Shown: positions 1-9,153, numbered from the stretch's first letter. The stretch is DNA of 64,000 bases from Streptomyces albireticuli (GCF_002192455.1 NZ_CP021744.1:7216501-7280500), one strand, 5' to 3'. Notes: generated by a model from the sequence alone, not told the origin. Made by a program: numbers and translations.

Positions 1-890
1 ACCGGGGCGACCTGCCCTCCGCGCTGCCGGTGCCCGGCCTGCCGGACGTGCCGCTCACGGTGGGGACCCTGACCACCGTCGCCCCGTACGCGCTGGCGAT
101 GGCCCTGGTCGGCCTGATGGAGTCGCTGCTCACCGCGCGGCTCGTCGACGACCTCACCGACACCCCCTCCGACAAGACCCGCGAGTCCATGGGCCAGGGC
201 GTCGCCAACATCGTGACCGGCTTCCTCGGCGGCATGGGCGGCTGCGCGGTGATCGGCCAGACGATGATCAACGTACGGGTGTCCGGCGCCCGTACCCGCC
301 TGTCGACGTTCCTGGCCGGGGTGTTCCTGCTGGTGCTGTGCGTCGTCTTCGGCCCCGTCGTCTCCGACATCCCCATGGCCGCCCTCGTCGCCGTCATGAT
401 CATGGTGTCGGTGGCCGCGTTCGACTGGCACTCCATCGCCCCGAGGACCCTCCGGCGGATGCCCGCGGGCGAGATCACCGTGATGGTCGTCACCGTCGGC
501 TGCGTGGTCGCCACGCACAACCTCGCCGTCGGCGTGATCGTCGGCTCCCTCGCCGCGATGGCCGTCTTCGCCAGGCGGGTGTCCCGCGCCGTCCGGGTCG
601 AGGCCGCCCTCGCGCCCGGCGGCGACCGGGTCGTCTACACGGTGACCGGCGAGCTCTTCTTCGCCTCGTCCGACGACCTGACCGGCCGCTTCGACTACGC
701 GGGCGACCCCGGCACGGTCGTCGTCGACCTCTCCGGGGCGCGCGTCTGGGACGCCTCCTCCGTGGCCGCGCTGGACGCCGTCGAGGCCAAGTACGCGCAG
801 CGCGGCAAGACGGTGGAGATCACCGGCCTCGACGGGGCGAGCGCGAAGCTGCACGGCGCGCTGAGCGGGGAGCTCGCGGGAGGGCAGTGA
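1..890 (+). CDS. SulP-family anion permease, C-terminal part
   Basis: The reading frame is already open at the left edge, so this is the C-terminal part of a gene that starts outside the window. What is visible is the last group of hydrophobic membrane segments (from about position 75 to 580) followed by a cytoplasmic STAS domain (about 600 to 870) with the typical run VVVDLSGARVWDASSVAALD. SulP proteins are inner-membrane carriers or channels for sulfate, bicarbonate or dicarboxylates, and the STAS domain regulates them. The substrate cannot be told from this fragment. A short intergenic gap of about 140 bases separates it from the methyltransferase downstream, so co-transcription is possible but not shown. 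Confidence 0.85.
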   Translation, partial: RGDLPSALPVPGLPDVPLTVGTLTTVAPYALAMALVGLMESLLTARLVDDLTDTPSDKTRESMGQGVANIVTGFLGGMGGCAVIGQTMINVRVSGARTRLSTFLAGVFLLVLCVVFGPVVSDIPMAALVAVMIMVSVAAFDWHSIAPRTLRRMPAGEITVMVVTVGCVVATHNLAVGVIVGSLAAMAVFARRVSRAVRVEAALAPGGDRVVYTVTGELFFASSDDLTGRFDYAGDPGTVVVDLSGARVWDASSVAALDAVEAKYAQRGKTVEITGLDGASAKLHGALSGELAGGQ

Positions 891-1028
891 CGCCGGGGTC
901 CGGGGCGCGGTGCCCGCGGAGCTGATCGAACATTGGCCGGTTCGTCCCTGTGATCACCGTCGGCCGGGTGGGGAGGCTGAACCCGGCCGGTCCCGGTCGA
1001 CGACGAGCGACGAGCGAGGTCAGCACCG

Positions 1029-1880
1029 ATGAGCCAGGACACCAGCACGCCGGGCGCGGGCGAGGACGCGACGCGCCGCTACTACGACTCCACCGACGTC
1101 GACGCCTTCTACCGCTCCGTATGGGGCGGCGAGGACATCCACACCGGCATCTACCGGCACCCGGACGAGCCCGTCGCGGACGCCTCCCGCCGCACCGTCG
1201 AGCGGGTGGCGGACAAGCTCGCCGACCGGCTCGGCCCCGGCCGCTCCGTGCTGGACCTCGGCTCCGGCTACGGCGGGACCGCCCGCTACCTGGCGGAGCG
1301 CTTCGGCTGCCGCGTCGTCGCGCTCAACCTCAGCGCCGCCCAGAACGAACGGCACCGCGCCACCAACGCCGAGCGCGGTCTGGACGGCCTCGTCGAGGTC
1401 GTCACCGGCTCGTTCCACGACGTCCCCTTCCCCGACGGCGGCTTCGACGCCGTCTGCTCCCTGGAAGCCCTCTGCCACAGCGACGACCGGGACAAGGCGC
1501 TCGGCGAGGCGGTACGGGTCCTCGCGCCTGGCGGCGCGCTGGCCTTCACCGACATCATGGCCGCCGAGGACGTCCCCGCGGAAGCGCTCCGTCCGGCCGT
1601 GTCCCGGCTCGGCGTGGACGCGCTGGCGACCCCGTCCTCCTACCGGGACCGGCTCACCGAACTCGCGCTGACGGACGTCGGCTTCGACGACCACAGCGAG
1701 CAACTGCTCACCCACTACACGCGGCTCACGGCGGAGACCGGCGCGCGTGCCGAGGAGCTCCGGCGGATCGTCAGCGACGCGTACGTCGGCCATCTGCTGG
1801 AGAACCTGCCGGTGTGGGTGGAGGCCGCGCGCGGCGGGAAGCTGCGCTGGGGCGTGACACACGGGCGGCGCCCGAGCTAG
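1029..1880 (+). CDS. SAM-dependent methyltransferase, sarcosine/dimethylglycine N-methyltransferase type
   Basis: 283-residue class I methyltransferase. Motif I, VLDLGSGYG, is at residues 74-82, and the N-terminus YYDSTDVDAFYRSVWGGEDI resembles bacterial dimethylglycine N-methyltransferases that finish glycine betaine synthesis from glycine. The predicted role is S-adenosylmethionine-dependent N-methylation of a small amine in the cytoplasm, possibly for osmoprotection. The ATG at 1029 is preceded by GAGGT at about 1016. No other betaine-pathway gene is in the window, so the substrate is inferred from resemblance only. A related small-molecule methyltransferase is the main alternative. Confidence 0.72.
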   Translation: MSQDTSTPGAGEDATRRYYDSTDVDAFYRSVWGGEDIHTGIYRHPDEPVADASRRTVERVADKLADRLGPGRSVLDLGSGYGGTARYLAERFGCRVVALNLSAAQNERHRATNAERGLDGLVEVVTGSFHDVPFPDGGFDAVCSLEALCHSDDRDKALGEAVRVLAPGGALAFTDIMAAEDVPAEALRPAVSRLGVDALATPSSYRDRLTELALTDVGFDDHSEQLLTHYTRLTAETGARAEELRRIVSDAYVGHLLENLPVWVEAARGGKLRWGVTHGRRPS

Positions 1881-2023
1881 CCGGCCGCGGCGGGGCTCTT
1901 CCCGGTCCCGCCCCTTCCCGGACCGGGGCCCGGGGCGGAGGCGGTTCGAGAAGGGGCGGGTAAGGGAAAGGCGCCAGACACCGACCGGCACTCCCGCCGC
2001 GCCTTCGACGATGAGGGGCACCC

Positions 2024-3052
2024 GTGACCACCACCTCCGCCCGGCTCCAGCCGATACCCCAGGACTTCAGGGACTCCGTCGCCCTCGCGCTCGGCCGGAA
2101 CGGGGCCGTCCGCGACTTCGCGGCCGAGGCCGTCGCGACGGGCGTGACCGGCGTCTTCCTCGTCGGCTGCGGGGGCGCGCTGGCCGACGCCTGCCCGGCG
2201 CACTTCCTGCTGGAGGCCGGGGCGCCGTTCCCCGTGCGGTGCATGACCAGCGCCGAGTTCACCCACCGCCGGCCGGCCACTCTGGGCGCGGGCTCGGTCG
2301 TCCTGGTCAGCTCGCACACGGGGACCACCCAGGAGTCCCTCGCCGCCGCGCGCCTCGCCCGCGCGGCCGGAGCCCGCGTCGCCGCCGTCACCCGCGCCGC
2401 CGACAGCCCGCTGGCCAGGATGTCCGACGCGGCCTGGACCTACGGGAGCAACGACACCGTCGTCGCGCCCCGGCAGGTCCTGCTCGGCCAGTTCGCCCAC
2501 GCCTTCCTTGAGGCGGCCGGCGCGGAGGGGGACCACGCGGCCGTCCGCGCCGCGTACGAGGCGCTGCCCGAGGCGCTGTTCGCGACGCTGGAGGAGACCG
2601 AGGAGCTCAACCACGCCCTCGCCACCGCGCTGGCCGACGAACCCGTCACCTATGTGCTGGCCTCGGGCCCCCAGTACGGCGAGGCCTACGCCTTCGCCAT
2701 GTGCCATCTGCTGGAGAAGCAGTGGAAGCACGCCGCCGCCTTCCACGCGGGCGAGTTCTTCCACGGCGCCTTCGAGATCGTCACGGAGGAGCAGGCCGTG
2801 CTGCTCTTCCTGGGCGAGGACGCGACCCGCCCGCTGGCCGAACGCGCGCGGGCCTTCCTCGACCGCCACACGAAGAAGGCCCACTACATCGACACGGCGG
2901 AGCTGCGGCTGCCGGGCGTGCCCGCGGCGGCGCGGGGAGCGATCGGCCCGCTGGCGCTCGCCACGGTGACGACGCGGTTCTCGCAGCACCTGGAGGCGGT
3001 GCGGGGACACGGCCCGGACAAACGGCGCTACATGTTCCGCATCGAGTACTGA
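2024..3052 (+). CDS. SIS-domain protein, FrlB-like (fructosamine-6-phosphate deglycase type)
   Basis: 342 residues with two SIS halves. The sugar-phosphate loops are visible as FLVGCGGALADA (residues 45-56) and LVSSHTGTTQES (residues 94-105). The second half contains HAGEFFHGAFEIV, typical of FrlB/AgaS-like enzymes. Family members deglycate fructosamine 6-phosphates or isomerise amino-sugar phosphates. The GTG start at 2024 has GAGGGG about 5 bases upstream. No kinase or sugar transporter is adjacent, so the substrate stays open. A strong hairpin at 3120-3151 follows the gene. Confidence 0.72.
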   Translation: MTTTSARLQPIPQDFRDSVALALGRNGAVRDFAAEAVATGVTGVFLVGCGGALADACPAHFLLEAGAPFPVRCMTSAEFTHRRPATLGAGSVVLVSSHTGTTQESLAAARLARAAGARVAAVTRAADSPLARMSDAAWTYGSNDTVVAPRQVLLGQFAHAFLEAAGAEGDHAAVRAAYEALPEALFATLEETEELNHALATALADEPVTYVLASGPQYGEAYAFAMCHLLEKQWKHAAAFHAGEFFHGAFEIVTEEQAVLLFLGEDATRPLAERARAFLDRHTKKAHYIDTAELRLPGVPAAARGAIGPLALATVTTRFSQHLEAVRGHGPDKRRYMFRIEY

Positions 3053-3436
3053 CGGGCTCCGGGCCCGGTGACGGCCCGCGAGCCGGTGGGGGCCGGGTCG
3101 CCCTAGCAGCCTTCCACGCGCCGGACAGGCGGCGGGACACGCCTGTCCGGCCCTCCGGCGCCTGAGGCCGCTCCTGGCGGGCGGCCGGAGGAGCCGCGAC
3201 CTGATCGCGGCGAGGACCCGCCGCGCCGCGGCGGACGTACGTACGCCCTCGTGCCGCACGTGACCGCCGTGGGCCGCGCCCCGGGCGGGCGGCTCCTGGA
3301 CCGGGGCGCCTCACGAACGTCACGCCTGCACTCTGGCGTCCTGCCTTCCCTCAGCTCTACCTTGGCCACGCTAGGCACACTCGAACAAACAGCTTGTCAT
3401 GTCCGCATCCGACGATGTTCAGGCAAGAGGTGAGCC
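3053..3436. other. Intergenic region, 384 bases, no gene seen
   Basis: It holds the terminator hairpin of the SIS gene (3120-3151), several GC-rich short palindromes around 3215-3245, and the presumed promoter of the M6 protease in the less GC-rich last 90 bases. I could not assign a convincing -35/-10 pair. No coding frame with a ribosome binding site was found. Confidence 0.5.
3120..3151 (+). terminator. Terminator hairpin after the SIS gene
   Basis: Perfect 11-bp arms GCCGGACAGGC / GCCTGTCCGGC with a 10-base loop, about 65 bases after the stop codon. There is no T-tract, as is usual in Streptomyces. Confidence 0.6.
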
Positions 3437-5452
3437 GTGTTCCCGCGCCCCAGACGCGCACGCCGATTACGGCGGTCGAGTATCGTCGCCCTGCTCCTCG
3501 GCGTCGTGGCCGTCGTCGCCGCCGGACCCGCGCGGGCGACGCCCGACGTCCCCCGGGTCCGACCGCCCCTCGTCCAGCCGATCGATCCGCAGAACTGGCG
3601 CAACCCCGACGACATGACCTGGGCCGAGTACCGCTCGGTCCCGGGAACGCACTGGGCCGACCCTGATCTCAAGCCCACGAAGCGCATGTTCAAGGGCGCC
3701 CTGGTGCTCCTGGACTACCCCGACGAGGAGTTCTCCGTCAGCAAACCGCCCGGCGCCGCCCGGTTCGGGAACCCGCTGCCCAGCGCGTCCGGCATCCCCC
3801 GCGCGCAGGTTCCCCGGTTCTACGAGGACTTCCTCAACAAGCCCGGCGCCCTCAACCACGGCCACACCATCAACGAGTACTGGATGGAGGACTCCGGCGG
3901 CCGCGTCGGCGTGGACCTGACCGCCTTCGGCGTCTACCGGATGCCGTGGAAGTCCTACCAGTACGGCATCGAGCCCGGCATGAACCCCGGCGCCTGCCCG
4001 GTCGGCGACTCCTGCGGCAAGGACATCCGCACCGACGGCAAGCGTAACTGGGTCGCCGACGTGGGCGCCGACAAGGCCGCGGAGTTCGACTTCGTCTTCT
4101 ACCTCACCGCGGGGGTGGACGAGTCCTCCGCCTGGCAGGAGTTCGGCCAGATGAAGTTCGCGTCCCCGCAGGACGTGCCCGCGGCCTGGGGCCCGCCCTC
4201 CGCCATCCCCGGCGGCGGGAACGCCGCGAAGACCCGCTACGTGCCGTGGACGTCCTGGCAGGCCGCCGCCCGCATCTGGCCCAACGCCGCGAACGGCTCG
4301 TCCACCCAGGCCGAGAGCTCCGGCATGGCCACCTTCGCCCATGAACTCAGCCACATCCTGGGCATCGGGGACAACTACAACAACCCCTACGGCACCCCGT
4401 TGAGCCGCGCCTACACGGGCATCTGGGGCATGCTCTCCCGGGGCTCGTTCAACGGCCCCGGCGGACCGCACACGCGCTGGCAGGTCCCCGCCACCGCCGG
4501 CGGCTCGATGGGCGCCCAGCACGTGCTCCGGGACAAGCTCAAACTCGGCATCGTCGACGAGAAGAACGTCCTGCGCCTCGACCGCGACGCCCTCAAGGAC
4601 TCCGGGCCCGTCGTCGCCCGCGTCACCGCGCGCTCCGCGCCGCCCGGCGATAAGGGCCTCACCGGCGTCAACATCACCATGGGCCGCGACCTGTCACCCA
4701 CCTGCGACCGCGCCACCGATCCCCTCTGCGACGGCGGGGGTTACGACAACTACACCGTCGAGGTCGTCGACCGCATGGGCATGGACTCCTTCACGCCCGA
4801 CAACGGGGTCCTGCTCAGCAAGACCAAGAACGCGGACCGCGCCCCCTTCGCCTGGGTGATCGACGCGCACCCCGAGGACATCGGCATGGTGGACTTCCTG
4901 CGCCCCGACGGCACCCCGCAGAAGATCACCATGGGGGACTACCGGCAGCTCAGCGACGCGCTCCTGCACGCCGGAGCCGACTCGGGCAGCTCGTACGAGT
5001 ACGTCGACCGGGCCAACCGGCTGCACTTCTACGTCCTCGATGTGCGGCGCGACGCCGTCGGCGTGCTGTCCTACAGCATCGGCGTCAAGTCCCTGGACGG
5101 CGCGGGCCCGCAGGCCCGCGGGCTCGCGCTCGGCCAGGGCAAGGCCCAGGGCCGCCCCGCCGACGGCCGGGCCGTGTGCACCTTCGCCCTCGCCAACACC
5201 GGCCGCGCCACCGACGCCGGGCCGTACCTGTCCTCCGACGTGTACCGGCTGTCGGCCACGGCCGCCGGACGCGGCTGGTCCGCCTGGCTCCCCAACCGGC
5301 TCGCCACCGCCGAGGCCGGCTCCTCCGTGCCCGTCGAGGTCGCGGTGAACGCCAAGGCGGGCGCCGACCGGGACGGCAAGGTCGTCCTCACGGCACGCTC
5401 CGAGAGCGACCCGGGCAAGACCGCCAAGGCCACCTGCTCGCTGAAGAAGTAG
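3437..5452 (+). CDS. Secreted M6-family (immune inhibitor A-like) zinc metalloprotease
   Basis: 671 residues. An arginine-rich N-terminus followed by a hydrophobic stretch and ARA (residues about 20-34) forms a Sec or Tat-type signal peptide. The zinc-binding motif HELSH is at residues 302-306 in the context HELSHILGIGDNYN, fitting the HExxH M6 family. The C-terminal third after about residue 430 lacks a recognisable catalytic motif and may be a beta-rich accessory domain. The protein is expected to act outside the cell on proteins. The GTG start at 3437 has AAGAGGTGAG just upstream. It stands alone between terminator hairpins. Confidence 0.85.
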   Translation: MFPRPRRARRLRRSSIVALLLGVVAVVAAGPARATPDVPRVRPPLVQPIDPQNWRNPDDMTWAEYRSVPGTHWADPDLKPTKRMFKGALVLLDYPDEEFSVSKPPGAARFGNPLPSASGIPRAQVPRFYEDFLNKPGALNHGHTINEYWMEDSGGRVGVDLTAFGVYRMPWKSYQYGIEPGMNPGACPVGDSCGKDIRTDGKRNWVADVGADKAAEFDFVFYLTAGVDESSAWQEFGQMKFASPQDVPAAWGPPSAIPGGGNAAKTRYVPWTSWQAAARIWPNAANGSSTQAESSGMATFAHELSHILGIGDNYNNPYGTPLSRAYTGIWGMLSRGSFNGPGGPHTRWQVPATAGGSMGAQHVLRDKLKLGIVDEKNVLRLDRDALKDSGPVVARVTARSAPPGDKGLTGVNITMGRDLSPTCDRATDPLCDGGGYDNYTVEVVDRMGMDSFTPDNGVLLSKTKNADRAPFAWVIDAHPEDIGMVDFLRPDGTPQKITMGDYRQLSDALLHAGADSGSSYEYVDRANRLHFYVLDVRRDAVGVLSYSIGVKSLDGAGPQARGLALGQGKAQGRPADGRAVCTFALANTGRATDAGPYLSSDVYRLSATAAGRGWSAWLPNRLATAEAGSSVPVEVAVNAKAGADRDGKVVLTARSESDPGKTAKATCSLKK

Positions 5453-5762
5453 GCCCGGGGCGCCCCGGGCACCTCGCCGGGCACCCGGGGCCCCGGGCAG
5501 CACGCGGCCACCGTCCTCACGGGCGGTGGCCGCGTCGCGTGCGGGTGCCGGACGCCCCTTTCCCTCTCGTGCGTACGCCGGTGCGCGGGCCCGCCGGGGC
5601 GGGATCCCCGGATGCGTCGAGGCGCGGAGAGAAGCCGGTGGTTCCGGCGGAAGGGCAGGGCACAGCTTTCCCGGACCGGAGTTTTCCCGCGGGCCCGCAG
5701 CGGTTCCGCCGCGATTCCGCGCCGGCGGCCGGAGGGACCCGCGCAGAGGAGATGAGGTTCCG
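5453..5762. other. Intergenic region, 310 bases, no gene seen
   Basis: It contains the terminator hairpin of the protease gene at 5502-5535 and the leader of the nuclease lipoprotein. The frame upstream of 5763 stays open but has no ribosome binding site or signal peptide, so I treat it as non-coding. Confidence 0.5.
5502..5535 (+). terminator. Terminator hairpin after the M6 protease gene
   Basis: 12-bp arms, ACGCGGCCACCG and its exact complement CGGTGGCCGCGT, with a 10-base loop, 50 bases after the stop codon. Confidence 0.65.
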
Positions 5763-6521
5763 TTGCGCCCTCGTGCCCGTACCCGATTCCGCGCCTGTTC
5801 CGCCGCCCTCTCCGCGCTCTCCCTCCTGCTGCTGGGGGCCCTGACGGGTTGCTCCAGCGAAGAGGACGAAAAACGCCGCTCCGGCAGCGACGCCAAACCG
5901 GGCACCGCCCGGGCGGCGCTGGCGGAGCTGCCCGTGAAGGCCGCCGCGTCGAAGGAGGGCTACGACCGCGCCAAGTCGTTCGGCCCGGCCTGGTCCGACA
6001 AGACGGAGGCCCCCGGCTCGGGCAACAAGTGCGACACCCGGAACGACATCCTGCGCCGCGACCTGAAGGACCCCGTGTTCGACGGCGGGAAGAAGTGCGT
6101 GATCACCTCGGGCACGCTCGCGGACCCGTACACCGGCAGGACGATCTCCTTCCAGCGCGGCCGCCCGTCCTCCTCGGTGGACATCGACCACGCCGTGGCC
6201 CTCTCGGCCGCGTGGCGGACCGGGGCGCAGAAGCTCACCCAGGGAAAGCGTGAGGCCCTGGCCAACGACCCCCTCAACCTCATCGCGGCCGACGGCCCGG
6301 CCAACCGGGCCAAGGGCGACAAGGACGCCGCCGCCTGGCTGCCGCCGAACAAGGCGTACGCCTGCCCCTACGTGGCACGCCAGATCGCGGTGAAGAAGGA
6401 GTACAAGCTCTGGGTCACCGCCGAGGAGGGCGCCGCGATGCGGAAGGTCCTCGACACCTGCCCCGCCCACCGCCTCCCGGCGGAGTCCAGCCCCGATGTC
6501 GCGCTGAAACCCCAGAACTGA
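5763..6521 (+). CDS. Secreted HNH-family nuclease lipoprotein (DUF1524/GmrSD-like)
   Basis: 252 residues from the TTG start at 5763, chosen because GAGGAGATGAGG lies just upstream and the start is followed at once by a signal peptide ending in a lipobox (LLGALTGC, cysteine near residue 28). The C-terminal half has the HNH-type motif DIDHAVALSAAW (around residues 139-151), then DPLNLIAADGPANRAKGD and AAWLPPNKAY. This is the signature of the DUF1524 family of small extracellular DNases common in actinobacteria. It is predicted to be a membrane-tethered or released nuclease. The last codons run into a 14-bp tandem repeat. Confidence 0.82.
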   Translation: MRPRARTRFRACSAALSALSLLLLGALTGCSSEEDEKRRSGSDAKPGTARAALAELPVKAAASKEGYDRAKSFGPAWSDKTEAPGSGNKCDTRNDILRRDLKDPVFDGGKKCVITSGTLADPYTGRTISFQRGRPSSSVDIDHAVALSAAWRTGAQKLTQGKREALANDPLNLIAADGPANRAKGDKDAAAWLPPNKAYACPYVARQIAVKKEYKLWVTAEEGAAMRKVLDTCPAHRLPAESSPDVALKPQN

Positions 6522-6566
6522 AATCCCAGAACTGAAATCCCAGAACTGAAACCCCAGGGCGGAAAC
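6511..6566 (+). repeat. 14-bp tandem repeat across the stop codon of the nuclease gene
   Basis: Unit CCCAGAACTGAAAT. Copies at 6511-6524 and 6525-6538 are identical, 6539-6552 differs by one base, and 6553-6566 (CCCAGGGCGGAAAC) is degenerate. A partial degenerate unit precedes at 6501-6510. The stop codon TGA (6519-6521) lies inside the first full copy. Confidence 0.85.
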
Positions 6567-6668
6567 CCCAGGACCGGGCCCCCGGGCGGGGGCCCGAAAG
6601 CGCGGGGCCGGAGGCGTGTCGGACGCGCCGGAGAGGCACCCGGTGCGCCGGGAAGGTAAGCAGGAGTC

Positions 6669-7775
6669 ATGCGCCTCCAGCTCCGTCCGCCGGGTCTCGG
6701 GCAGCCGTGGCGTCACCGCCCCGCGCTGCTCGCCGTACCGTTCGGGCTCATCGTGGTGATCATGGTGCTCGACCTGGTGACCGGCAAGGACATCCAGCTG
6801 GGGCCGCTGCTCGTGGTGGCGCCGGCGCTCACCGCCATGATCGGCGGCGTCCGGCTCACGGCCCTGGCCGGGGTGCTCGCCGTGGGCGCCCAGATCCTGC
6901 TCAGCGCGCTGCTCGGCGGGGTGACGACGGCCAACCACCAGACCCAGACCGTGGCGCTCTTCCTGGTCTCGCTCTTCGTCGTGGCCTTCCGGGCCGTCCA
7001 CGAACGGCACGAACGGGCCCTGCTCAAGGTCCGCTGGATCGCCGACGTCGCACAGAAGGTCCTGCTCCGGCCGCTCCCGGACCGGGTCGGCGCGCTGCGG
7101 ATCGCGTCCGTCTACGTCGCGGCGGAGGCGGAGGCGCAGATCGGCGGCGACCTCTACGCGGTGGCGCCCGGGCGGTACGGGACGCGCTTCCTGATCGGGG
7201 ACGTGCGCGGCAAGGGCCTGCCCGCCGTCGGCGACGCGGCCCTGCTGCTCGGGGCCTTCCGCGCGGCCGCCCACCGCAACCCGCCGCTGGCCCGGCTCGT
7301 CGCGCACCTGCACAACGCCGTCTACTGGAACACGGTGGACCCCACCGGCGCGCCCGACGACGGCGAGAGCTTCGTGACCGCCGCGATCGTGGAGGTCCCG
7401 GCCGACGAGGAGCTGGTCAGGCTGATCAGCTGCGGCCACCCGCCCCCGCTGCTCCTGCGGGACGGGAAGGTCACCTTCCTGACGGCGGGTGACCCGGCGC
7501 TCCCGCTCGGGGTGGGCGGCGAGCTGTCGGAGGAGGACTACGCCTCCGAGACGTTCTCCTACCGCGGCGGCGACGTGCTCCTGCTCTACACGGACGGCGT
7601 CGTCGAAGCGCGCGACTCCCAGGGCGCCTTCTACGACCTCGCCGGGAACGTGGGGGCCTGGAACGAGACCGAACCCCGGCGGCTCGTCCAGCTGATCCAC
7701 GAGAGCCTGCTCGCCCACGCGGGAGGCTCCCTCGACGACGACGCCGCGTTCGTCGCCGTCGAACGCCACGCGTGA
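6669..7775 (+). CDS. Membrane-anchored PP2C-type (SpoIIE domain) serine phosphatase
   Basis: 368 residues. The first ~115 residues contain four or so hydrophobic segments (for example PALLAVPFGLIVVIMVLDLV near residue 20). The SpoIIE/PP2C domain follows from about residue 130, with metal-binding motifs GGDLYAV, IGDVRGKG, LLLYTDGVVEAR and a final DDDAAFVAV. Such proteins dephosphorylate anti-sigma-factor antagonists or similar partners at the membrane. No PAS or GAF sensor and no HATPase_c kinase domain is present. The ATG at 6669 has AGGAG directly upstream. No partner anti-sigma gene is adjacent. Confidence 0.85.
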   Translation: MRLQLRPPGLGQPWRHRPALLAVPFGLIVVIMVLDLVTGKDIQLGPLLVVAPALTAMIGGVRLTALAGVLAVGAQILLSALLGGVTTANHQTQTVALFLVSLFVVAFRAVHERHERALLKVRWIADVAQKVLLRPLPDRVGALRIASVYVAAEAEAQIGGDLYAVAPGRYGTRFLIGDVRGKGLPAVGDAALLLGAFRAAAHRNPPLARLVAHLHNAVYWNTVDPTGAPDDGESFVTAAIVEVPADEELVRLISCGHPPPLLLRDGKVTFLTAGDPALPLGVGGELSEEDYASETFSYRGGDVLLLYTDGVVEARDSQGAFYDLAGNVGAWNETEPRRLVQLIHESLLAHAGGSLDDDAAFVAVERHA

Positions 7776-7905
7776 GCCGCGCCCATCTCCCCAACTTGGT
7801 CCAGACCTATTGACGGCCCGCCCGGGCCCTCCGACGATTGCCCCCTCCGGGTGTCTCCGCGCCCCGGTGCGGTCGGGCGCGGCCGGAGGGGAGCGTGGAG
7901 GGACC

Positions 7906-8973
7906 ATGACGAGAAGCGGCACGTCCGGAAGAGTGGCACGTCTGCTCGGGGCCGGGCTGGCCCTGGTGTTTCTCACCCAGCTGCCCGCCGAAGCGGCGGC
8001 GGGCACCCGTGCGGACGAGACCTGCGCGGTCAAGTCGAAGCCCGCGGGCAAGGTGCTCCAGGGCTACTGGGAGAACTGGGACGGCGCGGCCAACGGCGTG
8101 CATCCGCCGTTCGGCTGGGCGCCGATCACCGACGCCCGTTTCCGCGACCACGGCTACAACGTGCTCAACGCGGCCTTCCCGGTCATCCGCCCGGACGGCA
8201 CCGTCCTGTGGGAGGACGGGATGGACGCCACCGTGAAGGTCGCGACCCCGGCCGAGATGTGCCGGGCCAAGGAGGCGGGGGCCACGCTCCTCATGTCCAT
8301 AGGCGGCGCGGCCGCCGGCATCGACCTCGGCTCCAGCACCGTCGCCGACCGCTTCGTCGAGACGGTGGTGCCGATCCTCAAGAGGTACAACTTCGACGGC
8401 ATCGACATCGACATCGAGACCGGCCTGACCGGCAGCGGCGACATCACCAAGCCGTCCGCCTCGCAGGCCAACCTCATGCGCATCATCGACGGCGTCCTCG
8501 CCCGGATGCCCTCGGACTTCGGCCTCACGATGGCGCCCGAGACCGCCTATGTCACCGGCGGCAGCGTGACGTACGGGTCGATCTGGGGCGCGTACCTCCC
8601 GATCGTGAAGAAGTACGCGGACAACGGCCGCCTGTGGTGGCTGAACATGCAGTACTACAACGGGAACATGTACGGGTGTTCCGGCGATTCCTACTCCGCC
8701 GGGACGGTGAAGGGCTTCACCGCGCAGACGGACTGCCTGAACAAGGGCCTGGTCGTGCAGGGCACCACCATCAAGGTCCCCTACGACAAGCAGGTCCCGG
8801 GCCTGCCGGCGCAACCGGGCGCAGGGGGCGGCTATATGACCCCGGGGCTGGTGGCCCAGGCGTGGAACACCTACGGGGGCGGTCTGAAGGGGCTGATGAC
8901 CTGGTCTGCCAACTGGGACGGCTCGAAGGCGTGGAGCTTCGGGAACAACGTGAAGGCCTTGCAGGGCCGCTGA
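7906..8973 (+). CDS. Secreted GH18 chitinase
   Basis: 355 residues from the ATG at 7906 (GGAGGG just upstream). A signal peptide covers about residues 1-30, ending near PAEAAA. The glycoside hydrolase 18 barrel follows, with the catalytic motif DGIDIDIE at about residues 164-171 (last Glu is the acid) and the earlier strand LLMSIGGAAAG. No carbohydrate-binding module is visible, so it is a single-domain extracellular chitinase or endo-N-acetylglucosaminidase-like enzyme. I saw no DasR-like operator upstream. Confidence 0.88.
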   Translation: MTRSGTSGRVARLLGAGLALVFLTQLPAEAAAGTRADETCAVKSKPAGKVLQGYWENWDGAANGVHPPFGWAPITDARFRDHGYNVLNAAFPVIRPDGTVLWEDGMDATVKVATPAEMCRAKEAGATLLMSIGGAAAGIDLGSSTVADRFVETVVPILKRYNFDGIDIDIETGLTGSGDITKPSASQANLMRIIDGVLARMPSDFGLTMAPETAYVTGGSVTYGSIWGAYLPIVKKYADNGRLWWLNMQYYNGNMYGCSGDSYSAGTVKGFTAQTDCLNKGLVVQGTTIKVPYDKQVPGLPAQPGAGGGYMTPGLVAQAWNTYGGGLKGLMTWSANWDGSKAWSFGNNVKALQGR

Positions 8974-9020
8974 GTGCGCGGAGCCCGTCCGGGAAGGGGC
9001 GGTGGTGTGATCGTCAGGGG

Positions 9021-9042
9021 TTATGGAGCGAGTGATCCATAA
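9021..9042. promoter_or_regulatory. Palindromic operator candidate O1 upstream of the MFS pump
   Basis: Perfect 7-bp arms TTATGGA (9021-9027) and TCCATAA (9036-9042) around the 8-base spacer GCGAGTGA. It is AT-rich against a GC-rich background and is repeated 64 bp downstream, as expected for a repressor site. Confidence 0.6.
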
Positions 9043-9084
9043 CGTGTTAGCGTTCGACCTCACGCAAGGGGTGTCGCGGCCCGG

Positions 9085-9106
9085 TTATGAAGCGGATGAT
9101 TCAGAA
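9085..9106. promoter_or_regulatory. Palindromic operator candidate O2 upstream of the MFS pump
   Basis: Arms TTATGAA (9085-9091) and TTCAGAA (9100-9106), one mismatch, around the spacer GCGGATGA. Same layout as O1 (7-8-7) and similar spacer sequence. It lies 48 bases before the start codon of the efflux gene. Confidence 0.58.
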
Positions 9107-9153
9107 TCCGCCCGGCCGGGCCGCCGCCCCGCACCGCAACGGAGGACGCGTTC

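Noticed and set aside
6511..6566. CRISPR-like array
   Set aside because: Units are 14 bp and directly adjacent without spacers, and no cas genes are present; it is a simple tandem repeat.
9023..9153. Leader peptide or attenuator before the Cmx-like pump
   Set aside because: The frame beginning at 9023 has no stop before the pump gene and no ribosome binding site; the palindromes fit operators better than an attenuator.
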